Shown: positions 25,601 through 36,353 of the stretch, one piece after another
How positions within the stretch are numbered: the first letter of the stretch is position 1
Layout: every line of letters begins with the position of its first letter
Assembly: GCA_013407085.1 (NCBI GenBank)
Contig: JACCGJ010000294.1
Location: forward strand, 1 to 64,000
Source of the DNA: Atriophallophorus winterbourni
Taxonomy: Eukaryota > Platyhelminthes > Trematoda > Plagiorchiida > Microphallidae
Length of the DNA: 64,000 bases
Reading direction: 5' to 3'
The notes under the pieces: model-generated
Databases searched by the model: none
Told to the model about the DNA's origin: nothing
The model's input: only the letters and a program-made list of their open reading frames with translations
Program-made: the position numbers and the translations under genes

Positions 25601-28600
25601 GTCAATCGAATATCGCCCAAGACGATGCTTAATGTCAGAAATGTGATTATCTGTGCGCTGTCGATATTAATGGCGTATTTCTTCAAAAACATTTGAATTC
25701 GAAACTTTGGACTCATTATTTGATACATGGAACAAAATTCTGAGAAACATTTAAAATCCGTGTGATAACCATCTTGATCAGGTACAACATTGCATCGCTA
25801 TCATACGGCGAATGTTTAACGGATATACAACCATGTAAAAATAATTAATAAGGAAACATTGGCGATAGCCAGACTTAAATATTTACGGACTTTGTACAAT
25901 AGTAAGCACAAAGAGACTTCAATGAGATCCTTACATCTGGAATGGCATATAAATACAATCAAGTTCCGTAAACGAGTTAAGCGACATCATTTTGACAGCT
26001 CTATAGTGGCTTCCGCATCCTTGCACCATAAAAAGCTTCCTTCGTCAATCCACTTTATATCAAACAAGTTAAGCAGACGCTTCAAGAATATTATTAGTTT
26101 AAGATCGCCACTAAACATGGTTTTAGAATATATCCTGAAATATACCTAACCAATGAGATCGCGAGGACTTCGGTCTAAAAGATGTGCTGCGCCAGAATGT
26201 GCATTGCAAAATGAATTTGTTGATGCGCACCATGAAACCCGGCATTCCGAAAGACTGTATGTAGAGTTTCAATCGTCTTAGAGTGGAAATTCTTTTTATA
26301 GACTTTAAAAAATGTACTCAGATAAAATATCAATTTGGCTCTCTGCGTGTTTTTGATAATTGCAATCTTTGTGTCATCGGTAAAGTAAGTAAATTAAAAA
26401 CGTATGCATCTGTCTATTTATAGACTGTCCAGTAACGACGTAGATGTACGAAAAATAATCAGCGTGCTAATTTCGCTGGTTGGGTCTTGTATATCAGATA
26501 TAAGATCTTGATTGATGTTAGTTAAAGTTTTTTATAAATCATTATTTGATGCGTAGCAATGATGACAGAAGGAATCGCTTGTGATGATGTTTCATACACG
26601 TTTATGTAAATTGACTGAATACATTTTCGATCCAATTAGGATGCACATTAACTTCGTGATTATGCGAGAAATTTCAAAAATGTATCAAAGTATTTGACCT
26701 CACAATATTCGATCCATTCAAGATTCGTTTTCATAAAGATGTATGGCCGTTCACGATATTTTAAATAATTAATTATTAACAGGCTATAAACAGGCTACGG
26801 TGTGGACGTACAAGTTTGTGCTCTCATACTTTTGGATCTTATTGCTCACTTTATTGACGGATCTAGACGGTTCTTATATCATTGAACTCGTCTCAACTTC
26901 TTCATTCGGAATATACTATTTTCAAGTCGGAGAATCGCGAATTCTTGAAAATCAAAACTTCCAGTTTCTACCCAACATTTCATACGCGTGCAACATTGCT
27001 TCCAATCCAGAATAACGCAACAACTCGGACACCATCAAGAAGATCTCGCTATTTGGTATTTACTGACAGTTATTTCAACATGGTCGGATCAAATCTCACA
27101 GAACAGCTTATGCGTGAATGTGTACGCAATTTTACTGTCCGTTGGATTGCACTGCATCGCATCCACTCATTCTTGCACGTTTCACATCATCCCTCAGTCA
27201 GGGTACCCTTCCTTTGGACTGGAGAACAGCCGTTGTATTGCCTATCCGTAAGGGAGGAGCTTCTTTGGCGGTCAAAAATTACCGCCTGGTTAGCCTCATT
27301 AGTGTACTATGTAAGTTTATGGAAAGATTGATCCGCGATAAAATATGTGGATATCTAACCAAACACTCTCTTTTGATTAGCGCACAACACGGCTTCCTAA
27401 AAGATAGGTCATGTCTGACAAATTTGTTAAGCTTTCTAAACGAGGTTACTAAGAGGATGGATGATGGTATAGCTGTAGAAGTCTTCTACCTCGACTTTAG
27501 TAAGGCTTTTGATTCAGTCAACCATAGGCTCTTGCTTCTCAAACTCTCAGCCATAGGAGTATCAGGGAACCTTCTGAGCTGGATTCGAGCATTCCTTAGC
27601 GACCGTTCCTTTACTGTCAGGGTAGATGATACTTACTCCGCAAGTGGCGCATGTAACGAGTGGGGTTCCCCAGGGCTCAGTCTTGGGGCCGTTGCTGTTC
27701 CTCATCTTCATTGATGATCTAGCCAACCAACTGCGCTCACCCTGTTATATGTTTGCTGACGACGTTAAAATTGTCGGTAGGTCGGATAACTCCGATCTGA
27801 TAAGTGATGTGGAAGCTGTAACAGCATGGGCGGGTAAGTGGGACCTTCCCCTTAACCTAGATAAGAGTCACTTGCTCTCTACACTAGCAGGCAACATGAT
27901 TGTGTCTACGCCCTCAGCTCACACGGAGTTCCGTAGGGTAAAGTCTACTAAGGACCTAGGAATCGTAGTCTCCGCAAGCTTTAAGTGGGCTGACCAATGT
28001 GCTGCTGCAGCTCAAAGGGCCAGGAGGGAACTCTTGCGACTACGTTCAGCCCTCACGTGCAGAAAAGCTGAGGTGCTATTACCCCTCAACAAGGCAATAG
28101 TAAGGCCACATTTAGAATACTGTATCCAAGCTTGGAAGCCGTATTACCAGGAGGATATCGCGCAGCTAGAAAAGGTACAGAAGCTGGCCACTCGCATGAT
28201 TGAGTGGTTAGCATACACCAATTATGAAAATCGTCTATTAACACTAGGACTTTTCTCACTTAGGAGGAGGCAACTTATAAGGGATCATATATACACCTTT
28301 AAGGTTGTCAAAGGATTAAGTTGTCTCGAATTCGATGAATTCTTTCGGTTCTCTCCTTTGGCTGGTACACGAGGGCACACTCTTAAGCTAAGTAAACAGC
28401 ACACCAGGCTCGAATCCAGAACGCACTTCTTTAGCATCCGTATAGTAAACACGTGGAACTCACTTCCCGCAGAACTAATCATGGCAACTTCAGTAATTGC
28501 GTTCAAACATCGGCTGAACGAACGGTGGCAGGTGCTCTTCCCGGAGCATTACCCATAAGACTAAATCTCTCCATATTTATGATGAAAAAACACAAAAATA

Positions 28601-31600
28601 TTCAAAAAACATTTTGAAAAAAGAGTTTCTTTTTCATTTTTTCGTATTTGTGGAAATAAACTGCTGTCCATCGTCTTTACATTCGATTGGACATGCAACA
28701 TGCATAACTCTCTCACCTTTCGGTGATGGGACATCTCCCATCTTCAATTCACAGTTACACACGCCTGTGTTACTTACGAATCAATCCTGGTAGTGGCGGG
28801 TGTTTTCAAGCACACCTCCGAAAGAATCTGGGCACCCGTTTCGACTTGGTCGATTATCGCCCTGTGATACTGATACTGATACTGATACCGAGAGACACCG
28901 ATCGATAATCGACCGCTTCGCCCAGTGTATCGACACGATCTCGCGAAATTCTAACAATGACTGACAACGTGACCTTAAACGGACCTGACGACGAGGCTTG
29001 TAAAAAGTGCAAACTTTGTCAAAAGTTGGTAAGTCCCAGATCGCGTCAAGTTAAATGTTACTTGTGTTCAATTGCTATTGATGCGAACTGTGAAAAGTAT
29101 TTATCACCCGAATCTGTGACTCTAATTAATAATGAAAAATTACCAGGCATTTGCGATATATGTAATCCATGCAGATTGAAAGTAAATAGTGATTTATCAA
29201 GAGCCGAAAACTCTGATTCAATAATAGAAAGACGCATGTTCGCTGTACAGGCGAACCTTAAACGGCTTGAAAACACGCATTTGCGTGTCAGAAAGCGCTG
29301 AAACCAGTTCTAAGCGCAGTCCCTAACCACATTAACTGCAAGTCTTACAGGGAAGCGCTAGCTACTAGAGAAACGCTGATTTCTCCAGAAATCGTCCAAA
29401 GTCCCTTCCAACAGCTCGGTACGCCCGATAAGTCTGCGAATCAGACCTGTAGTCAAATGAATGATAGTGCTGAATTATCGAAGGATGTGCATAAGCTTAG
29501 ACCGAAGAGTTTGAACACTAAAAACCCCCAAAAGACAAACATTGATGATCTAACGGTAATTTGTAGTAATCTCATTGAATCAACTTCCCCATTGCTAAAG
29601 CAACGCGAAGCAGTTGACAGGAGTCAATGGAATGATCTTTGTAGAAGCTTAGACATCACTGCCTTACCTGCGTCGCTGACGCGATTGTTTAGACCCCCGA
29701 ACTCACCTCGTGCGAACACACCGAGTTTACTGCGTGTAGTGCTCATGTCCGTCCAAGATGAAGAAAATATGTTGCTCACCTCATCCCTCTTAGTTGTAAA
29801 CAAATCGACTGTGCGAATATTTCCGGACGTTCCTTGAGAAGAACGGCAAATTCGTCGTAATAATCCGGAACTAACAAAAGAGGCTACAAAACGCAGAGCT
29901 GTTATAGTTCATGGTGTACCTATTTCGAACGAAGTAGAATCCAGCAAACGTCTGCAACACGATTGCAGTGAATGGAGATTTTTACAAAAGATCCTAGGTT
30001 TGAAGGACATAATAACGACTCATGTTATGCGCCTTATACCGAAAAAAACGCATTAGCCTCCTCCTCTCAAAATATCATTCCGCACAGATGAGATGAAGGA
30101 TGGAATACTCGAGGCGTGGTATCAATGATGAAAATTTGCACCTCCTGAAATTCGTATTCGTGCTGTATACGACATAAAACGCAAGAACACTATTGTTTCT
30201 GAAATGACTTCGCTACCAAGTCAATCAAATGCACCTGAGACAAAAACCTGGAGCTGCCGACCAAATCTGGGTCGGCGAATCCACTACTATGAGCTCTTCA
30301 TCGTCAACAAAAATCAAATCTCTATCATGCTGTTACACCAATGCTCAGAGCTTTCTGGGCAAGTTCACAGAACTGTATTCACGTGCGATAGTGGCGTCTT
30401 GGGATTTGATTGCAGTGACAGAAACCTGGTTGTGTACTTCTATACACGACTCTGAACTTAAAATCCCTCATATGATGATTAACAGAAAAGATCGAGCAAC
30501 AAAAGGTGGCGGTGTCTTCCTCTACTTACATGAAAGCATCAACTGCACTATACTTCTCTCCCCCGAGTTAGATGTCCCAGTTACATTGTTTTGCTCGTTT
30601 GACTTACATGATAAACGTAAGTGCCTCTTAGCATTGATTTATCGACCCCATTCTTCCTCATCTGCGCTGACACTGTTTTTTCTAATGCAATATGTTTTGC
30701 ATTGAAGCTCACATATTCACATTCGCTCCTCTTCGTTGATTTCAATGTACCGACCATTGCAACACACATTACAGGTGACGATTCATTCAAAAGCTTTCTT
30801 CAAGAAATAATGACTTTCATCCCTCTTTACAACCATGTGCAAAAACCAACGCGATTTCGATCTGAAAAAACTCCATCTAGCCTGGACCTCATACTAACAA
30901 ACGAAGAACTCATGATAGAATCTGTTTCCTATACAGCTCCACTCGGATTGTTTGATCATGTTGTCATGTCATTTGATTATACTTATCAATACGAACCAGC
31001 AGGAAATACTCAACGAACGTATACAACTGTGAACTATGACTTGCTTCGAGCTCTTACTACTGCGAATCGATGTGATTTCCTTGAACTCAAATCAGCTAAG
31101 GAAATCTGGGAAACGTTTTACAGACAACTTCGTATTATCATTGACTTATCATCAAAGGTGAAAACAATATCCAGCAAACAGCGTCCGAAAAAGCCTCTCA
31201 GAAGCAGTACTCGGAAATGGATGTGTAAGCGTGACAATGCCTTATTCAAATACTTGGACGATCCGTCTGGGATAACTTGGTGCTACTACACGTTATTGCG
31301 AAATACGTGTCTGCCTCATTCGAAAAAACATAAAAGATTACCAAATCACTCTTGTTGAAAAATTCATGATAAATCCCAAAGCACTGTATAAACACATCAA
31401 CGACCTCCGGAATGTTGAAATAAGAATAACGCCACTGGTCTCTGTTACTGGAATAGTGACGTCATTTAAAGATTGCGCTAACGTTTCGCGACAGCAATTC
31501 GCATCAGTTATCTCACAAGTGTCGACCCATAGACAGCCCTAAAACTCTGACAGCTGCAGCCTGCCAATTATTCACGGGGTGGAGTTCCCCCCCAACGTTG

Positions 31601-33961
31601 TTCAATCAAAATTAATGACGATGAAGAAAACAGGCTCACCCGGTATAGACGATATACACGCAAACATTTTGCACAATCTATCTTCCGAGTTGGCAATACC
31701 GACATCTGACGTATTCACGATGATTTTCGAACAGAGCTTTGTACCAGAAACTTGAAAAACTACCCTGATTAGTCCCATCTACAAGGGTGGCAAAAAAGGA
31801 TCCTTTAAACTATGTCCCAATAGCGTTATTACCAGTGCTATCAAAAGTAATGGAGTCCATAAGCCTGATGCCTTACGGAATCACTTTGAGATTAATAATT
31901 CAATCTCCGAGGCACAACATGGATTCAGGAAAAAACGATCTTGCCCGACGAACTTGCCATTAGCAAAAGAATCTTGGTCTGAGTTACTGGATGCCGGCAA
32001 CTCCGTGGACGTAATTTATATCGATTTCTCAAAAGCCTTCGATCGTGTGAATCACGAAATACTTGCGTCGAAACTAATCACCTACGGAGTACAGGGTAAA
32101 CTCCATGCAGGGATTAAAGAATGGTTGATATCTCCTGAGATGTATGTGAGAGTCAAAAACGAACTATCCGAGTCGATCAAAGTTGCCCGTGGTGTCCCAC
32201 AAGGATCAGCCCTCGGACCGTTTTTGTTTTTAATATATATAAACGACTTGTCTACTGCATTACAATCGTCCGTGCTTATTTTCGCTGATGACACTATGCT
32301 TTGGCGCAAGATAAACTCCACAGACGACACGTAGAACCTGCAACGGGATCTCGATATGATTCACACTTGGTTCCCAGACAACGAAATGCCCCTAAATGCT
32401 TTGAAATGCAGCCTATTGTCTCTCAACAACAAGTCCAGCAAAGAATATTATCTTGGTCGCACTGTTATTAAACCCGCCTCCTCCGAAAAAGATTTAGGTG
32501 TGATTATCCAATCAGACTTAGGAAACTCAATGCAATGTCGACTGGCTGCCTGTAAAGCTAAAAACAACTTGATTCTCCTTAGAAGTGTCCTAGGTTCGTT
32601 TGATCCCAATATTGTCTGCAAATTTATTTCAACGTACATCCGTCCTCACGTTGAATATGCTATACCTGCATGTGATCCTTGGTTGAAAAAAAAGATATTC
32701 TGCTATTAGAAACTTTACAGCGCGAAGCGACAAAACTCGTCCTGGAACTATCAAATTATCCATACAAAACTCGACTTAAATTATTGAATTTGCATTCGGC
32801 TCAATACAGACGACAACGAGAGCACTAATATTAATTTGGACAGTGCTTAATCAAACAAATCATCTATGCGGTCATTTGTTTCATCTTTCCCATAACACAC
32901 ATCTGAGAGGTCACCAATCGAAACTTTACCAACAGCATAGCAGGTTGAACTGCCGCAAATATGCATTTTCAGTTCGCAATGTGCAACTGTGGAACAGTTT
33001 ACCTACTCGTGTGGTACAATCTGGAACAGTTGAAGTTTTCAAGAAATCACTAGATATCCACATGGACAAGTATGTTTTGATGTTTGACAATAATCTAACA
33101 ATATTTTGATATTTTTTACCATCCGACCCGATGTACATTTTTGTGGGTCTTGTAAAGCAAAGCTTTTTACCTGCATATAATCTATGAATAAATCTATGAA
33201 TAAATCGTTTATTAAAAGATGATGGAAATTTCTGTGGGTTAAAATTGAATTAACATTGAAAAAGTGTACACAAGAGATAAACGTTGAATATGGGTCACTT
33301 TTATTACAAATTGTTTACTTTGTCCTGAGCTGCATTTCATATTTTCTGAAGCATGACATCCACTACTGAGAAATTTATTAGGTTTTAAGTGAAAAATTTC
33401 GCAATAATTTTCCGGAACGATTCTAATATATAAAGGGTGCAATGAGTTTAATTTTTTATAACCATCGTCTGAAAACAGGGTCAAATTATTTTCAGTGTTA
33501 TAAGGTACATCTGCGCAGCTTACATTTGAACGGCATCCAAACCCAGCACTCTGGATTTATTTAACCGGTCCAACCAATAAATTTTGGGAACGCGAAAATA
33601 ATGAATACTACCGGATATAAATCTGAATGGTTCTCCATCTTTGACGAACAACTCATTTCTTTCATCAACCACAAAAGAACGATTACTGAGTTGGCTAAGA
33701 TGCAACTTATTGTTAATTAACAGAAAAGAATTTACTTGACCAGCACTGCGAAGAACAAACTTTGACGCAGAATAAGATAGAGTCATAACACTGAAAACTT
33801 GAAAAAATAAAGGTGAATGTTTTCTTACGTGCAAGCACACAACAGAATATAAGCTTATTTGTGGTGCATTTTTTTACTAATGAGTAATCAGCAGCTTGAT
33901 CAGCGGAACTAGTTTCATTTGAAGATGATTGCAGCATTTCATAAGATATACGCCGTGACAT
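13540..33961 (-). CDS. GLB1: Beta-galactosidase, GLB1-like (GH35), nine exons, 3' end not found
   Basis: GH35 exo-beta-galactosidase; family members remove terminal beta-galactose from glycans and glycolipids, normally in the lysosome. Joining 33961-33829, 33797-33524, 25034-24884, 18286-18223, 17162-17068, 15758-15575, 15374-15313, 15202-15075 and 13696-13540 gives 416 residues with no stop and matched phases. Order: hydrophobic segment (about residues 35-55), [43 protein letters not shown] (acid/base Glu), VNSEYYTGW (nucleophile Glu), [25 protein letters not shown]. This spans the catalytic barrel; vertebrate GLB1 is about 677 residues, so roughly 250 C-terminal residues are missing. I found no convincing later exon between 1 and 13,539. 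Introns 2 and 3 (8.5 and 6.6 kb) hold LINEs and hammerhead repeats. Family assignment is firm; exon 1 is the least certain part. Confidence 0.93.
13801..13930 (+). repeat. Repeat family Y, copy 2
   Basis: Direct repeat of the 12,687 copy, about 1.1 kb away, located in beta-galactosidase intron 8 just upstream of exon 9. It carries the same paired GGTACC sites and GGAATTATCGGAC. Confidence 0.6.
14055..14640 (+). repeat. Repeat family X, copy 1
   Basis: GC-richer block starting GATGTGCATTAGCG and ending near CACATCCGGCTTCCATCCC. It shares ordered similarity over about 580 bases with copies at 17.5, 16.4 and 42.0 kb, including GACAACAATCGCGAAACCG, a TTTCGGA stretch, and TTCTCTTGTGTTGTGGGATT. 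No coding potential was recognised; the 185-codon reading frame on the minus strand here is not conserved in other copies. It could be a solo LTR or a non-autonomous element. Lies in beta-galactosidase intron 8. Confidence 0.65.
15075..15202 (-). CDS. GLB1: Beta-galactosidase exon 8 (nucleophile Glu)
   Basis: Acceptor TTTCTAG, donor GTACGT. It encodes [14 protein letters not shown], in which the Glu of NSE is the catalytic nucleophile and the second Tyr after it lines the sugar pocket. It continues [18 protein letters not shown] and ends two bases into the next codon (Ile). Confidence 0.96.
15313..15374 (-). CDS. GLB1: Beta-galactosidase exon 7
   Basis: A 62-base exon with acceptor TTTCAACAG and donor GTGAGT, encoding [19 protein letters not shown] plus PW. 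It bridges to the nucleophile exon; phases fit on both sides. The segment is variable in the family, so it is supported mainly by splice sites and phase. Confidence 0.88.
15575..15758 (-). CDS. GLB1: Beta-galactosidase exon 6 (acid/base Glu)
   Basis: Acceptor from a poly-T tract ending CAG, donor GTAAGT. It starts with [12 protein letters not shown], which contains the catalytic acid/base Glu (second Glu of ENEY) and the neighbouring Asn. It continues through [20 protein letters not shown] and [12 protein letters not shown] to ATVTFGP. It ends after one base of a codon. Confidence 0.96.
15900..16460 (-). repeat. Repeat family X, copy 3 (inverted)
   Basis: Read on the minus strand it shows GACGATAATCGCGAACCCG, GTTTCGGAATGATTGCA, GATTGTGTTGTGGAATTCGT and GATTTAGCTTGGTTTGACC in the same order as the other copies. 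The 5' end is less clear. Lies in beta-galactosidase intron 5, between two plus-oriented copies. Confidence 0.6.
17068..17162 (-). CDS. GLB1: Beta-galactosidase exon 5
   Basis: Acceptor TTTATCAG, donor GTAGGT. It encodes Asp (split codon), [20 protein letters not shown], then [11 protein letters not shown], the helix and strand leading into the acid/base glutamate of the next exon. It ends in phase 0. Confidence 0.95.
17519..18135 (+). repeat. Repeat family X, copy 2
   Basis: Same family and direction as the 14.06 kb copy. Shared landmarks: GTGCATTATCGG at the start, GAAACGCCAAAA, GACGACAATCGCGAACCCG, TTCTCTTGTGCTGTGGGACT and, at the end, AATCACATCCGGCCCCC. Lies in beta-galactosidase intron 4. 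Confidence 0.65.
18223..18286 (-). CDS. GLB1: Beta-galactosidase exon 4
   Basis: A 64-base exon with acceptor GATTCAG and donor GTACGT. It encodes [20 protein letters not shown] plus Pro and the first base of the next codon. The GGLP(A/P)WLL motif directly follows GADWAL of exon 3, as in the family. Confidence 0.95.
18980..19640 (+). repeat. GC-rich unclassified block, probably a mobile-element fragment
   Basis: An abrupt GC-rich island in intron 3 of the beta-galactosidase gene. It is open for 134 codons on the plus strand (19,228-19,632, [20 protein letters not shown] at the start), and the minus strand is open at 19,199-18,990. No protein motif was recognised in either frame. Its composition differs sharply from the flanks, which suggests a recent insertion such as the 5' part of a retroelement. 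The strand is nominal. Confidence 0.45.
19826..19868 (+). ncRNA. Type-I hammerhead ribozyme, family 1 (one core base changed)
   Basis: CUGAUUA (19,832-19,838; consensus CUGAUGA), stem II GUGC-AAACA-GCAC, GAAA at 19,852-19,855, short stem III ACCAGU, GUC cleavage site after 19,861. The core change predicts loss or strong reduction of cleavage. Confidence 0.6.
20062..20103 (+). ncRNA. Hammerhead ribozyme, family 1 (decayed core)
   Basis: CUCAUGC in place of CUGAUGA. Stem II, the GAAA box, ACCGGU stem III and the GUC site (after 20,096) are kept. Probably inactive. Confidence 0.55.
20195..20295 (-). repeat. Hammerhead repeat, family 1, inverted partial copy
   Basis: Minus strand: CTTGATGAGTGCAAACAGCA, then AGAAATCAGTCGTCGGGTG. 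Seven of the CUGAUGAG bases and the stem II loop are kept. It sits between plus-oriented units. Confidence 0.6.
20335..20560. repeat. Hammerhead repeats, family 1, head-to-head pair
   Basis: A minus-strand copy (ribozyme region 20,445-20,485, reading CTGGTTAGCGCAAACAGCGC, GAAGCC) is followed at once by a plus-strand ribozyme region (20,518-20,550: ATGAGTGCAAACAGCACGAA, ACCGGTC, cleavage after 20,543). The junction GTATGCGTATGCG is shared. In the plus copy the first bases of CUGAUGA are lost at the junction. Confidence 0.65.
20661..24883. other. Beta-galactosidase intron 3, left unannotated part
   Basis: No gene seen. A stretch at 22,590-22,990 is richer in CG dinucleotides and open on the plus strand in two overlapping frames (79 and 83 codons), but no motif was recognised. 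Confidence 0.5.
24884..25034 (-). CDS. GLB1: Beta-galactosidase exon 3
   Basis: The acceptor TTGCTTCAG completes the ATA codon from exon 2. The exon encodes DVPWNYHE, an acidic strand-helix segment and [18 protein letters not shown], ending in phase 0 at a GTTAGT donor. Compared with known GH35 enzymes the usual Tyr before VPWN is Asp, and the usual CAEW is GADW (see findings). Confidence 0.93.
25035..26869. other. Beta-galactosidase intron 2, part without elements
   Basis: AT-rich, no coding or repeat signal recognised before LINE-D begins. Confidence 0.5.
26870..28890 (+). mobile_element. LINE-D: 5'-truncated CR1-like element, RT and 3' end
   Basis: Plus strand, inside beta-galactosidase intron 2. 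It is GC-richer than its surroundings. It begins within the RT, so ORF1 and the endonuclease are missing. The RT continues to a stop at 28,558. A GC-rich 3' UTR leads to four copies of TGATAC at 28,865-28,888, which I take as its 3' terminal tract. LINE-C begins immediately after. The left boundary is approximate. Confidence 0.82.
27118..28558 (+). pseudogene. LINE-D reverse transcriptase and C-terminal domain
   Basis: The first frame (27,118-27,714) reads [37 protein letters not shown] and [21 protein letters not shown] frameshift near 27,655 passes to the second frame, open to 28,558: [91 protein letters not shown]. All RT motifs are visible, including FADD. Apart from the frameshift and truncation this is the best preserved RT in the window. 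Confidence 0.88.
28957..30200 (+). pseudogene. LINE-C ORF1: zinc finger and RNA-binding region, broken
   Basis: Starts [20 protein letters not shown] and has [17 protein letters not shown], then CDICNPC, the same PHD-like cysteine pattern as LINE-A ORF1. After a break the frame at 29,457-29,837 has [20 protein letters not shown], equivalent to the RRM-like part of LINE-A. A further decayed segment reads [20 protein letters not shown]. Stops at 29,299 and 29,835 and frame changes show it is dead. Confidence 0.7.
30204..33109 (+). pseudogene. LINE-C ORF2: endonuclease and reverse transcriptase, broken
   Basis: Endonuclease: [43 protein letters not shown], then after a frameshift VDFNVP and [14 protein letters not shown], where SDH has become [17 protein letters not shown] (decayed frame), [41 protein letters not shown], then [13 protein letters not shown] and [16 protein letters not shown]. 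The C-terminal part at 32,843-33,109 has [16 protein letters not shown]. Several stops and frameshifts. Confidence 0.85.
33524..33797 (-). CDS. GLB1: Beta-galactosidase exon 2
   Basis: Encodes [17 protein letters not shown], then [17 protein letters not shown] and GLDAVQ, the first strand and helix of the GH35 barrel. The donor is GTAAGC, leaving two bases (AT). The acceptor chosen (CAAG, exon from 33,797) keeps the frame with exon 1. A stronger-looking TTTCAG acceptor six bases further in (exon from 33,790) would break the frame with exon 1. Confidence 0.9.
33829..33961 (-). CDS. GLB1: Beta-galactosidase exon 1 (start, cytosolic stretch and anchor)
   Basis: Starts at the ATG ending at 33,961 and encodes 44 residues plus one base before a GTAAGA donor. 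The first 34 residues are polar (Ser, Glu, Asp rich). They are followed by [10 protein letters not shown], which after splicing continues as [12 protein letters not shown], a single hydrophobic helix preceded by lysines. That layout suggests a type II signal anchor or a late signal sequence rather than a classical N-terminal signal peptide. A downstream in-frame ATG in exon 2 (MTLSYSAS) could be an alternative start. Confidence 0.6.
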
Positions 33962-36204
33962 TATTTATTTTTTGTGTAACGTCAATAAAGAACATTGATA
34001 AAATATTTAGAGACACGATGTAACCTAGCGACCTTATGTCGAGCGCAAAAGTACAAGGCCAAACATTATGCATTGAGTATATGTTAACAAATCACTATGT
34101 CTTTTTGAAAAATAAATGACTGAACATGGATGAGGTTTGACGTTTAAAACGTATCAATGCTCTTCAACGTGGTGATTTTCGGAAATTTCAAAAAAATATT
34201 AATAAAATTATTCAATATGCGACCGCGGGTCAAGTACATTTGACCGAATTTTCCAAGGCGGAAATGTGTCTAACAAATTGATTAGAAAAAATACTTTCAT
34301 TGTTTTTCTCACAAGATTACTCCGAAACTTTAACAATATCACGTAATACCATCTAATACCCAAAATGTTTTCATAATTTACTGAAGAGAATTCAAAGTCT
34401 GTTTGCAAATGCCCTATCTACTACATTATTACTATCGCTTGAGCGGTGACTACAAATTCGTGTTCTAAGTATAGTGTCCATTATTGTTGAAATAAAGAGC
34501 TTACTTTGCGGGTATTATTCTCGTAAACTCTAGGTTCCAATTGTTCGATTTTGCAGTAAGCTGAAATGAGTTTCTTTATTTTGATATTCCATTTCGTATT
34601 GACGCTTGAATATTTAAACGTTGTAAGCTTCGTTTATTCTTCGCTAAAAAATTATCAAATTATCATTATCAGATTTCTTAACTGAATATTTATTTGTCGA
34701 AGTACAGGTTTGCTTTTAGGAAAATGAGTTGTTACATCAGCTTGCAAATGATTGACCTTCTGATGAACAAAACTCTATTCTGAACATTTTCTAAATTCCC
34801 TCAATTTTGTAAGCAGCAAGTAGTCAGAATGAGTAAAGTGCTGCATATTTTAGAGGATTTTCGTGGGTGTTAACTGAAATAATGATCGTGGTCATATGTG
34901 TTGTGGAATGGTATTAGGCTACACAAGTTGAGCTTGTATACACAGATTATGGGGTTTGTGTTTGATAGAAATGCATGAAAACGATGATATTAATCTACAT
35001 TTCGGTATGCTTTATGACATGTCATCATTTTGAAATCATTTTTGAATTAGGTTAAAATCTTGTTAAAAATTCAGTCAAGGTATTCCTCTGATTAAGTTTA
35101 AATACATATTCCCATCGCAAACAAATTTAATCACAGGATACTTTAGTATCGAAAGTAATTTTTGATAATTATCACCATTTCTGTATTCAAAATGGCATTA
35201 CATTAAAAATAATATCTTTGTTTAAAGCTGACAGCTCTTAATTTGTTCTCTACCTATTTTTTGATTGAACATCTATTTTGCCTCACTGTAGCTAAAATGT
35301 GTGAGCATAAGATTACCAGTTATATCGAGGCTGAAAGACATTTCTCCTTACTAATAGAACTTCGGTTGGCCGAATCATGGAGTGTACACATATTCACTGT
35401 AACCATCTCTACTCACTAATTGATTTTGACTTTGAACAATGTTTCCAATCAGCATCGAGGAATTATTGATACATTACCGATAGAACATTGCACAAACATT
35501 GATTTATGTGTGATCGATTTCCGTAATTGGTTTCAATTGAATCTTTATATCTGAATAAATTGGCTTTCAGCCCATTTTTAATTTGGTTAAATGATTTTTC
35601 GGATCAACTTGTTGGAGAAGTCAATTTGAAATGAACCAACTCACTAAATCTATATGACGATTTTGATCACTGAGTTGAAAATATCTGCAGTGTTTTTCGC
35701 TTCAAACTCGCGTTATGTTAAAGTGCTAGAAGTAACCTTTACAAATTGCATCTCGTTTTATAGCTGATGATTATTTACAAAGATTGTTTCGTGCAATTCT
35801 ACTAAAATCCGAATTCTTTTATGTTTGCTGATTTTGTAGAATTTGTAGGCATTTTCTGTGCTTCCTTTGTGATGAAAAGCGATGCACTACATATTATATG
35901 CTTGCTCTAAGTTTGCACTTGGCAGTCGTGCATTTATTATAAATATCTTTACAGATTCGCTGTTCTGATAATCAGTCAGAAACACCATTCGGAACAACTG
36001 CCGACAGAATCGAGATAATCAGATACAAACGCTTTGGTAAACCTTCCATAAACTGAGAAATCAGATGCACAAATATAGGCTAAATGATCAGGATTGAACA
36101 ACGCTAATATTGTTTTACAAATGTAAATTCTCTTATCAGATGATAAGTCATTTACATGGTTGAAACTATATGTTGCAATACTGCACATGGCCCATAGGTA
36201 CAAC
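33962..36204. other. Region upstream of beta-galactosidase exon 1
   Basis: Presumed to contain the 5' UTR and promoter, but no TATA or CpG signal stands out. It runs up to the 3' end of LINE-A. Confidence 0.4.
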
Positions 36205-36353
36205 AAATACTACATTCAAGATTTAAGAATTTATATTCACAAAAAGCACATAGCTTCACAATTTCCATATCATAGTAAATATTCGTTGAATAAGATTTAT
36301 AATAAAAACAATTATACGATGTCACTGCAGTCAAGTAATATGCTTACCCTGAG

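Larger units (their letters stand above)
28890..33205 (+). mobile_element. LINE-C: CR1-like retrotransposon with ORF1 and ORF2, decayed
   Basis: Plus strand, inside beta-galactosidase intron 2 and antisense to it. It carries its own ORF1 (from 28,957) and ORF2 (about 30,204-33,109). The 3' end is a tandem AATCTATGAATA repeat (33,178-33,205), not poly-A. It is a different family from LINE-A at the sequence level, but ORF1 and ORF2 have the same domain order. The first bases follow directly on a hexamer tract that probably ends LINE-D. Confidence 0.87.
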
